A stretch of DNA of 64,000 bases from Neostapfia colusana (Eukaryota > Streptophyta > Magnoliopsida > Poales > Poaceae): contig JASWHV010000008.1 in the NCBI GenBank assembly GCA_030760725.1, forward strand, positions 50,257,671 through 50,321,670. The letters are read 5' to 3'. Of the stretch, positions 51,758 through 61,566 are shown piece by piece (the first letter of the stretch is position 1; each line of letters starts with the position of its first letter). Below the pieces are notes generated by a model that saw only the letters and a list, made by a program, of their open reading frames with translations, ran no database searches and was not told where the DNA came from. Made by a program: the position numbers and the translations under genes.

Positions 51758-54700
51758 TGTAAAAGTCCCAAAAATGTGTATGAATAAAAACTAAGGTTTG
51801 AGTTCATAGGAGTGGCAAAGACATGAAAAATGGGACTTGCTAAAACTTTTCTTCATGCAAAGTAATACATGGATGACCATCCAAAATGAGGCTCACATTT
51901 TTATTTAAAAGTGTTGAACCAATAAGGAGTTAAATACCTCTTTGCATGTAAGTTTAAAATTCAGATTTGAAGTTCAAAGTTCACACATGGGGTGGCCAAG
52001 GACTTTGATTAAAAATGCAGCCACATAGTTGGAATTATGGGGAGGAGTTTGATCACCAACTTTCTATTTATAGGGTGGGCTCAAAAGAGAGTTAAAGAGA
52101 AGAATTTGCAAACTTCAACAAAATTCAAATTTGGCAAGCAAATTCAAACTTAATTGGAAGAGCTCAAATTCTAGCCACCCTTTTTAAACTCAGCATTAGG
52201 GGGATTGAGAGGATCAGCTTGAGAAGATATTTGGGGAAGAAATGTGGAGTGGGACCCACATGTTATAGAGATGAAGAGGCTGCCTTACTCACTAAGTTTT
52301 ACTCTCGGAGGGAAATTTTCCCGAGCAGCTCACGGGAGCCACCGAGGAGCTTGCCGCGCCAGCTCCTGCTGCCGGTCTCCACGCGCTGGCGCCCCGAGGT
52401 CGGTCCTGACCGCGCCCTCAACATGATCACGTGCCCCCTGGCTGAAGCAAAGCGCAGTTGCCTTCCTCTCTCGCGAGAACGTCGAGCAAACCGAGCTCCT
52501 CACCTCCGCTCTCGGTCCGATCGGAAGAACGGCAAAACCACCGCGCTCTTCCCTCCCCCGAGCTGCTAAACCTTTCCCTGAGATCAGCCTCCACCTCCCC
52601 GACACGAAACCAAGCGAGCTTCGGCCTCCGTTGCCCGAGAACAAACGCCGCCGCGGCGACCTAGCTCAAAAACGTGATCGGGCGCACGTGGACAGCTCGC
52701 CACAGCGGTTTTCACGGCCGAGCGATCACAGTTACGGACGCGCACGGGTTCGGGGCTGCTCTCAGCCAAAGCTCCGGCCATTCTGTGAAGCATCGGCGGC
52801 CAATATGAAGAATTTGTCCCGACGGCTTCACAGCGAGCTCCTGGTACCATTCCTCAAAATTCCCCCTCTCCAATCCTTTGCAGGTCATCAAACTTTGCAC
52901 GTAGCAGCTGGATTAGCCGGCGATCACTTTCCCTTTTGCCTCCATAGCACGAAAACGCCTCAGACCGACGGAATTCGAGCTCTTCTTGGGTTGTTCATGG
53001 CGGACCCATTCGGTCGCACGATGACAACCTAGTTCCAGCCACTTCCGAGCTACTTTGAGGCCGTGCCGATCTTCCTAGAAATACGCTGGTGCTGTAGGGC
53101 TCGTCGGCACAAGTTTTGGAGGGCTGGAGACCTCGGGCGACGCTGCCGAACTAGCACAGGGGCAGTTACACGTCGCCGGCCATTTTCCGGCCTTCGGCAG
53201 CCCAAGCAAACCTCACAGCCCTGTTCCTCGATGCCCAAAACCCCCTGGCGGCGAGTCCGGGTTCGGATGGTGGCCGGAAACGGCCGGCCGGCGAGCACCG
53301 GCGAGCTCCGGCGAGGAGGAGAGCACGGGCGCGGGGAGGGAGCCGAAGGAAGAAGAAGATGGGTGGGCCCCGCCTGTCAGCAGCTCAAATTTTAAACCTG
53401 CGATCGGGTGTGGCCGGGATCCCGTGTGTTGGCGCATTGAGAAGCTGTTGCCCCCCGTGTGGCTTCGTTTCTATTGGCTGGGATTCAAAACAGTGGGTCC
53501 AGCCGAATTCTCAGTAGGAAAACAATTCCAGAGTTGGCTCAATCTTTAGAAATTCATAGCTCCTGGTAGAAACATCCAATTTGAGTGATTCCACTTGGTT
53601 TGGATTCATCTCTCTGAGTTCTATCCAAATATGAACTCATATTTGTATGAAAGTTAATATTATATTCTGGAAAATTCTTGGAAGGTTTTCTGAAAAAGAA
53701 TTAGTGAGGGAGTTTGGATTATCCAAAAATCACCAAATTTTGCCAGAATATTCTCTAGCATAGTACTGACCTACTAGAAAATTTTCAGATCATTTGAAGA
53801 AAATTTGTGTAGGAATTTGCTAAATGCAAACTACTGTGTTCAAAAGAGTCCTGAAACATTTTCAGAAAAGGTTTCCCACTTCTAAAATCTATTCTGAGCA
53901 AACTATAGCTCCAAAAATCATAGTAAAACTTAGGCAAGCTCTCTAAGACATACTCAGAATTGTAGTTCACTTAATTGGGCATAAAAATACACATTACTAC
54001 AGAATAAATTCTTTTGAGTACAAATGCTTAAAGAATTGTTCTGGGAGAACTACTCAAGTAAAAGGGCTGAATTTTGGACCAGGTTACTCTCATGTGATCA
54101 AGAACTCATATGTAAATTATCAGCCCAAGATGAGTCCTTGAACTCCCTTTTCTTATTCTCCATACTTGTGTATATGTGGGAATAAATAAGAGATATTGTG
54201 AGAATTAGGGAGGACACAATATGACTCCACATTAGCTGCAATTTGGCAAGCTAAATCCTTAGGTAGTATAGAACCTGCTGTAAAAGTTTTGAGGCCATTG
54301 GAGTTCTTGTTCTTCAGTTGCACTCAATTCCTTTCAGCTTATCTATTATGTTCATTAGGGAACATGATTAGTGTATAGCTAAGGCCTTGAGGACAAATTA
54401 GTTTATTTCTGTTCATAGCACAACAGAGGCAAACCAAGCCATGCTTGGCTTTTCCACACAACCTCTGTTCCTAAGAGATTAATTCTATAACTTTTTTCCA
54501 TTACATTCTATAAAACATGTGCATATGCATTTCAATAGGAACCACAACGAAGGGGACTCAAAGGAGTGATTCCTCGAAGTGGATCAAGCTCCGGAGAGTC
54601 AAGGGTGGATCAACAAGGACACTAACTAGTTATATACGACTACCCTGCAAAACAGGAAAGCTCTGGTTTGCATTTAACAGCTACTAAGTTTTTATTTTGT

Positions 54701-55700
54701 ATTCACTTTCGGTTAAGAATTGAACTGTGCGTTAGGTCTAGTGTTTGATACTCCTCTTACATAACCAAATGACCCATGGAGTATTGGGTAGGTGTATTTC
54801 ACCGTGTAGAACTGCCATGCTTAAGTACGGTTCGGTAGAAGTCGAGTGGTGCGGTGCTACTCGCAGTTTCAGGAACAACAGGGGCATACGGGATTGGTTC
54901 AAAATGAATTCGCAAGTTAAAGTTTAGACCGGAAGGTTGTAGGGGCAGCAGGACATAGGGGCCTAGGTGCTGTAGACCTGTCCGTGTCGATCAAGGACCG
55001 ATCCGTATGCGGCCCTGCTGAACAAGTTTGAGTTGTGTACCGGACTCATGCTGGCTATATGGGACCCAATAAACCGATGTACCTCGGGAAGCTGTCATTG
55101 GGACTTTTCAGGTCGCCTCAGGCGGACGGCCGGTGTGCAGTATGTGGGGAATATTCTCATGACATCTCATGTCGGTAGGTGCACCATGAGAGTAGCTACT
55201 CTACGGGGCGACTTGATCGATTCAGCGGGGGTGAAACGGGGAAAGGCTGCCACGTACGACGTCAGTGATGGTTGTTGTAGGCAACGTCGAGTACGGGCGT
55301 ACGTGTCGTGTAGTCCGGGTGTTATTGATTCGAATCACCGTCACTCGCGGAATGGACTGAGCATACTTATTCTCACAATCATGACATAGTAAGAACTTGC
55401 ATGAGAAAGGAACTAATCATTTTGATGTGAAGTATCATACTAGCTTTGTCTTGGATCTTGATGAATAGGCTAGTGCAAACTCGATTCTTTTATGCCATGA
55501 GCAATTTACATCGGGGGAAAGCGTTTCTTGTTTGATTGTGGACTCCCGATGTGGCGTGCCCAGGGTTACTTAAAATGCTGCAATTAATACCTGAAAGTAA
55601 GGATTCACTTTTAGGCGAGTTTAATTATGCTTATGCCATCCTATGTTAGGTTCATAACCTCACTTAGAGTTTCATGTTTAGGGTGACGGTGAAGTCTTGC

Positions 55701-55715
55701 TGAGCGTTATGCTCA
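55701..55715 (+). other. Conserved LTR stem-loop
   Basis: TGAGC-GTTAT-GCTCA after GTCTTGC, about 360-370 nt before the LTR end. Confidence 0.6.
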
Positions 55716-56073
55716 TGGATGCTATCCGAGTTGTTTTGCAGGTAATTGACTCGATGCTTATGAGAAGGGATGCCGATGAGACTCGGGAACCTCCGAGTGC
55801 TTACTCAAAGAGCATCCTCGCCGCTGCAGATTGATCTTCGTGTTGCTAGTAAGAAACGTCCGCGGGCTGGACTGTTTCTTTGTTGCTGGTTTAGATATGA
55901 GTCGTGAGAGTGATAGTCTTCCGCTATAGTTTACTCTGATATAACTATTTGTAAAACATTCTTGTACGCTTCTGCTAAACTATTTATGTAATATGATATG
56001 TGTTCATCGACCCGTGTGCTGATGGGTGCCACATAACACGGCACCACCCAACGAGGTCCTGTCCCTCACAGTG

Positions 56074-56085
56074 TGGTATCAGAGC
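56074..56085 (+). other. Primer-binding site of the nested LTR fragment
   Basis: Perfect TGGTATCAGAGC three bases after the LTR end. Confidence 0.85.
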
Positions 56086-56127
56086 TGTGACAAGTGGTGT
56101 CAGAACCCTGTCATAGTTGATGCCAGA

Positions 56128-56963
56128 TCAGGGCTGTGACAGTATGTTGCTCCCTTGTGGCTCGTATGTCATCTTTCTTTTGCCCTCTTGCTCGATCTCT
56201 TGGATCTTGCTCTCAACCACTATAGCTTTGTCAACTAGCTTCTGGAAGTTTGCATAGTCATTGTTGAGAAGTTGAACTTGGATCTCATTGTTCAACCCTC
56301 CCATGAACAACTACTGCTTCCGTTGGTCCGAGTTGACATCCTCGGGGGCATACCTTGACAGTTGCGTGAACTTGTTGAGGTACTCATTCACGCTCTTCTT
56401 TCCTTGGTGGAGACCTTCAAACTCTTGCCTTTTGAGAATCATGACTCCCACAGGGACGTAATGAGAGCGGAAACTCTCTTTGAATTCAACCCAAGTGATA
56501 GTCTCCGGGTTGTCATGAGCATTGCAAAGAGCGTCCCACCAGTCAGCGGCTGCCCCCATAAGTTGGTGCGATGCGAAGAGAACTTTATCTCGATCATTGC
56601 ACTGAACTATGGCAAGCTTCTTCTCCATGGACTTCAACCAATCATCGGCCTCCATGGGATCATTAGCTTGTGCAAAAGTGGGTGGTCGAGTCCTCATGAA
56701 CTCTCCCAATCGGTTGTGAGCCGGCGGTGGTGGCGGTGTGGTGGCGGTGGTGCAGGAACGGGATTGTTGTTGTTGGCTTGCAGCTGACCCAAAGTTTGGA
56801 TCATAGTTTGCATGAGCTGATTCTGCATAGCCATCAACCGTTCCAAGTTGTTTGCACCAGCCCCGGGGCCAACATTCTCAAGAACTTCAACGTGGTCATC
56901 CTCTTGTGGTTCAGGGTTGCCACGGACGTTCCTCCTTGGACGGCCGACGTTTTCTCTCACCAT
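56128..56963 (-). pseudogene. Tekay-2 Gag, N-terminal and capsid part
   Basis: Starts MVRENVGRPRRNVRGNPEPQ at 56963, with LMAMQNQLMQTMIQTLGQLQ, a frameshift near 56720, then PMEADDWLKSMEKKLAIVQC, VLFASHQLMGAAADWW and VNEYLNKFTQLSRYAPEDVN, a TAG at about 56310, and NNDYANFQKLVDKAIVVES. It is broken at about 56140 by the nested LTR fragment; gag resumes at 51757. There is no ORF0 between this gag and the primer site (56964-57395, about 430 bp with nothing recognisable). Confidence 0.88.
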
Positions 56964-57395
56964 CTGTGAGAGAGAGTTGAGTAGAATAGGAGTTAGAAGT
57001 TTAGATCCCCCCGAATATATGCATCAAGGTGGATGGACTATATATCATCCTATATGAGGATGTGAATTCATGCCGAAGCATCTCACATCTCTCTACTATG
57101 TGTGGATATGGACAACGTTGAAACGTCCCACAACTCACACTAAGCACTCAAACACAAGCAATCATCACAAAAGTTCAACCAATCCTATTCAAGCTTCTAT
57201 TCAATGGGAGTCTATGTGTTCTTAGGGTGCCTAGGTGATACCAATCCGTGACTTCTACCTAGGCTTGCATTCTACGGTCAAGGTGGTTCGATGCCAATCT
57301 ATGCATTCTACCTAGGCTTGCGTCCTATGGTCAGCGTAGCTCTAATGCCAATCTGTGAATTCTATCTAGGCTTGCGACCTATGATCAACCGTGGT

Positions 57396-57408
57396 AGCTT
57401 TGATACTA
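57396..57408 (-). other. Primer-binding site of Tekay-2, altered
   Basis: TAGTATCAAAGCT on the minus strand next to the 5' LTR; two changes from TGGTATCAGAGC, both of the type expected from decay. Confidence 0.65.
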
Positions 57409-57734
57409 ATCTGTGACGCCCCTGTTCCGAGAAGACCTCGGAACCGAGCTGATGCGTATTTGTGCCCAGGATGTTCATCACACATACACATGTAATCCAC
57501 AAACTGAATTCGGAATAATACCATGAAGAATAGGGTTTTATGACATTGTCTCATGAATTTCTAACTCATTCGAGCAGCGGAAGTCTTCTAAACTATTGTG
57601 GAAGCATCTAAGCAGCAGTAGTGGCTCCATCTCCTACTCCACAGGCAAGTTGACGGTAGATCACAAGCCTAGTACTCCACATGCTTTTCAAAGTACTCCT
57701 CTCCTGTTGCTGATGATGTACGATAATGTAAGGG

Positions 57735-57753
57735 TGAGTACATGTCGTACTCA
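57735..57753 (-). other. Conserved LTR stem-loop, 5' LTR of Tekay-2
   Basis: Same 7-bp stem and loop as in the 3' LTR. Confidence 0.65.
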
Positions 57754-59576
57754 GCAAGTGCGGAAAGTATGACATGTAGCTTACAACAAGGTAGGTATAA
57801 AAAGGCTCATTGCATAAAGCAATGTTTATTTCACAAAACATGATAAAAACGGCAACTAGCTTTAAGTGAATTCAATCCCAACATATATCCAATTAAAATA
57901 CCAACATACCTCCATCATGTTTCACCTCTTTTTATATCTCATCCGAACATTTATCTCTCTCAACTTTCTTTCTCATACTCATGAATACCATCTCATATTC
58001 ATCACCATCTCATCTCATATTCGATTCCATCTCATAACCGAGACCAATGTTCATTGCCATGACTCAATAGTCACGAAACCAATCTCATTACCGAGACTCA
58101 ATAGTCCCGAAACCATCCCAAAACCAAACCATAACCAAACCAATGACCATCCTAATAACCATACCGAACATCCGTCCCCAACCTTCCCATCTAATCATGG
58201 AAGTTGGCCAGGTGCTTGTGACCGGAAGCACGGCTATCATGATAGTTTTACACTCTGCAGAGGTGGCACCACTTTACCCACAAGTTTGTGATTTCGTCAC
58301 CCGTCGGTGACTGCAGAACCTCCATTATACCAGTACACAACCATCAGCGTATGGCCAAGAGATCACAAAATATCCTTTACAAAGGGGCTACTAGATGTAT
58401 GGACTCACTAAGGTTTCACCAGCAGGCTCGAATCACCATTCTCCCACCTACGGGCCCCCTCTTGTGCCATGCAGTTCCCAGGGCAGTCCTCTCTCGACTC
58501 CCATTCCCCACGCCTTCCACGGTCCATAACAATCTAGTAACTTACCTAATTAGTCAGCTAAGCCGCACCCATACTTGGCCTTGTGGTGGCACTGTGTTCC
58601 TGGCATGTGCTCGCATAAACCGGTCCTTAGATGTATGGCAAGTAACTACCATCTCATTCTACCACATCCACGAACCAAGCTTGCCTAGATCTTCCTCCGA
58701 TTCATGTTTATTATCATCATCAAGTTTTCATTAATATTGTTCATATGAGTGCAGTAGCTAGACACATTCTATCTCGCTTCCCATATCCCGTAGACTCAGC
58801 GAAGCAAAAAGCAAAACGACCATACCCGACTTATCAACTTTCCGGGTGAAAAGGGTGGTTAACAAAACTAGTAAACTCCTATAAAAGGGTTTCCCAATCA
58901 AGTTGACTCAAGCAATAACAGTTTTTGCAAACAAAACAGTTTCCAAGACATGGGATCAATATGGTCAAGGGGCACTTGCCTTGTTCCTGTGGTTTCTGTT
59001 GCTCCTGGATCTCGAAATCTTGGTGCTGAAATCCTTCATAGATAGCTCCATGAGCTTGTCCTTCTTCTTATAATCACGCATATACAAAATATATAGCAAT
59101 CAAACATCATGCACAATCCTTATTCAAAATGCAATGGTGCATATGCTATGGTGCTGTTTTTATTAGATCAGTTTGTACGTGTTCTCGCATGTTTTAATGG
59201 CTTGCATGGGGGTTTTTACAATGAACAGAGGTGTAAGGATCAAGTGTGGACGTGGTGATGATCTTGACTCTAGATCAAACCGATCAACACGTGATCTGTC
59301 CACATGAAAAAGCTTCTGTTCGAAGGGATCGAAGAAACAGATGCAAAGAAACCGTGATGATGTCGTAAGGTGGTAATGGAGACCTACCTTCCTTCCTTCG
59401 GGGCCTTCCTCCTAGCAATGGCAGCAAAAACAGATCGTCGGCTCGTGACGGGGATCGTCGGCGGTCTCACCGGTGGTTGAACTCTGGCGAAGGGGGTTAG
59501 CTCGGTGAGTTGGGAGCTAGGGCCTCTAGGTTGTCGGCATGAGGAGATGTTACGGCCAAGGGGTTGTTTTGGGTTA

Positions 59577-59584
59577 TATTTATA
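59577..59584 (-). promoter_or_regulatory. TATA box, 5' LTR of Tekay-2
   Basis: TATAAATA on the minus strand downstream of the ACGTG array. The equivalent site of the 3' LTR (about 49513-49522) is changed to TTATTAATAG. Confidence 0.6.
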
Positions 59585-59781
59585 ACCAAAAAAGAAGAGT
59601 CCTACTCTGATTAGATTTCAAATAAGAGTCCTATTTGATTTGTTTTTGGATCTTAACAACTTATCTTTCAATCGATTTGGTTGCAGTATTCAACATGGAA
59701 TAATTCGTGTTGGTTTCCTCAGTAACGGGGACTCGCGCATAGAGAAAAACTGCTTCAGAATCACGTCCTTCCGCAGGGATA

Positions 59782-60540
59782 AGCTTCTGAGGCTCAACGT
59801 ATCCAGCGGGGCCTGGGCTTCCCTTTTCCTCAGGGGCGAGCTCTGGTTGTGCCGCGTGTCAGGCGGGCGGGACCTCCCTCGCGTGCGCCACGTGTCTGGT
59901 GGGTGGGACCTCCCTCTCCCTCAGAGGTGAGCTCCGCGTGCGCCACATGTCTGGTGGGTCGGGACCTCCCCTCTCTCCAGAGACGAGCTCCACGTACGCC
60001 ATGTGTCAGTGCTGGACCTCCCCTCTCTTCGGAGGTAGCTCCAAATGTGCCACGTGTCAGTGCCGAACCTCCCCTCTCTTCGAAGGTGAGCTCCGAGAGT
60101 GCCACGTGTCCAGAAGCATCGTATCTCCTTTCTACTCAGAGATGAGCGCCGAGGTCGACATGTGTCCAACAGCGTCGAACCTCCCTTCCTCTCAGAGATG
60201 AGCTCCGAGGTTGACACGTGCCCAACAGTGTCTTCTCCTCGGAGGTGACCTCCGAGGACGACACGTGTCTAGTAGGACCGGACCTCCCGGAGGCGAGCTC
60301 CGAGGGTGACACGTGTCCAGTAGTGTCGGACCTCTCGGAGGTGAGCTCCGAGGGTTCCACGTGTCCCACGCGGTCGGGCCTCGCTTCTCCGCAGTGACTA
60401 GCTCCGAAGGCGACATGTGTCCTGCAGTGCTGGCCTCGCTTCTCCGCAGAGGCTAGCTCCGGGCCTGCTACGTAGCCAGCAGCGGCGGACCTCTCCCCCT
60501 CCGCGGGGATAAGCTCCGAAGGCGCCACGTGGCCAGCGGG
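59782..60540. promoter_or_regulatory. ACGTG (ABRE/G-box) minisatellite in the 5' LTR of Tekay-2
   Basis: Same array with about 8 intact ACGTG cores; several others read ACATG or ATGTG, as expected from C-to-T decay of methylated CG. It lies about 200-960 nt upstream of the TATA box at 59577-59584. Confidence 0.8.
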
Positions 60541-60690
60541 CCGCGGGAAGTGTCTTCGGCGCTCCTCGGTGAACTGGAATTGACTCTTTTTGGCTATCTT
60601 TTTGATTCTTTCTCAGTTTCTATTTCATTTAAAATGTTTCTCTATATGAAATATGCATGCATGCATGAATACGAAATTGAGGGTGTTACA

Positions 60691-61566
60691 CTTGTGCTGC
60701 CAAGTTAAAACGCCCTGTTTATCTAACATACTTATGATACATTGGTGAGCCAAGTAATGTCTGTTGGCCTTACACACATGGGCACAAAACCGTCCCTTCC
60801 AACACTTACAAAGTCATAATCAGTGAGACCTTGACTTGTGAGACACCTAATGTCATCGTGTTGGAGATCAGACTCGCCGACCCGCTGGATGAGACATTGA
60901 TGCAATATGGATGGTACACACCCGTTGACATGTATCCAATCACGTCAAAGTAGAAGGTTGTACCTGCAATGGACATTCACCATGAAGAAAGCAGTGCGTA
61001 TTGTCTTGCTGCCGACGGTGAGCTCCACGTACATTACTCCCTTGGCCTCTGTCGGGTCTCCTGCAAATCCACTCAGCGTCATGTTGGTCTTTATGAGATA
61101 ATCTTCCTGATATCCAAGCTTTTCAAACATGGTCACTGGCATGATGTTCACCCCAGCTCCTCCATCGACTAGCATGCGCCCAACTGGTGTCCTGTTCACG
61201 TAGCTACGGATGTAGATAAGTTTTATGTGTTGTCCGGACACTTCTGCTTTCTCAAAGATCACATTCTTGGCTCCTAGATCAAGTCCGGTCACCTCAGCCT
61301 CTAGGATACAAAACTCTGCCGGTAGTTGGAACACCATATTGATCTCAACTTGGTTATCATCCTCGCTCGAGATGTTTCCATCCTTTTCTTCGTTCTGAGA
61401 TTCTTCCCAAGCTTTCCACTTCTCCTTCCAGGTTTTCTTCATGATAATTGGTCTTGCTTTGTTGAACCAACGATGCCTCTGTTCCTCCTTCTTCTTCTTC
61501 TCAGCTAGCTCTAGGGAACTAAGTCTTTGAACATGTCTCTTCTCTTCTGTGCCTTGTTAAGCCCTG
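60691..61566 (-). pseudogene. Tat gag end and protease, fragment
   Basis: Minus-strand frame with ELAEKKKKEEQRHRWFNKAR (about 61510-61450), then a 165-codon open piece from 61442: an acidic linker (ESQNEEKDGNISSEDDNQ) and an aspartic protease of the Tat/Athila type (MLVDGGAGVNIMP, about 61170; MFEKLGY; TLSGFAGDPTEAKG; CRYNLLL at 60945). Downstream to 60691 the frame is broken by several stops. Cut on the left by Tekay-2 and on the right by the LTR at 61567. Confidence 0.85.

Larger units (their letters stand above)
51758..56139 (+). mobile_element. Nested gypsy LTR with 69 bp of leader, inside Tekay-2 gag
   Basis: LTR of 4313 bp (51758-56070) from TGTAAAAGTCCC to CCCTCACA, followed by the primer site TGGTATCAGAGC (56074-56085) and a short leader ending near 56139, where Tekay-2 gag resumes. 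It is plus-strand, opposite to its host. No target duplication is evident (GTACA on the left, GTATG on the right at best), so the element probably lost its interior and 3' LTR by deletion. LTR blocks match those at 7035 and 22698. Confidence 0.85.
47359..60690 (-). mobile_element. Tekay-2: gypsy chromovirus relative with most of pol deleted
   Basis: LTRs of 3289 bp (47359-50647) and 3279 bp (57412-60690), duplication CTTGT (47354-47358 and 60691-60695), primer site and polypurine tract in place. The left LTR start reads TATGACG versus TGTGACG on the right. Internally only gag, zinc knuckle, protease and the last 80 or so codons of integrase remain; RT, RNase H and the integrase core are missing in one clean deletion near 50930. 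LTRs differ at many positions, so it is clearly older than Tekay-1. It carries a nested LTR fragment at 51758-56139. Confidence 0.92.
57412..60690 (-). repeat. 5' LTR of Tekay-2
   Basis: Starts at 60690 (TGTAACACCC) and ends at 57412; shares the whole structure of the other LTR with scattered substitutions and small indels. Confidence 0.9.
31009..61566 (-). mobile_element. Tat (RIRE2-like) gypsy element, minus strand, split by nested insertions
   Basis: Three blocks of a single minus-strand Tat coding region lie in order: gag end/protease (61566-60691), RT (47353-46228), RNase H end and integrase (33497-31760), then a polypurine tract (31662-31671) and a 3' LTR (31661-31009). The gaps are exactly filled by two elements with target duplications, Tekay-2 (CTTGT) and Tekay-1 (CTTAT). 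Reading across the Tekay-1 site, the RT/RNase H linker resumes in the same family context. The 5' end lies beyond or under the LTR starting at 61567. Confidence 0.85.

Noticed and set aside
52219..53437. GC-rich frames of 60-133 codons
   Set aside because: They lie in the GC-rich zone of the nested LTR, on both strands, with no domain; the equivalent zones of the other LTRs give unrelated frames.
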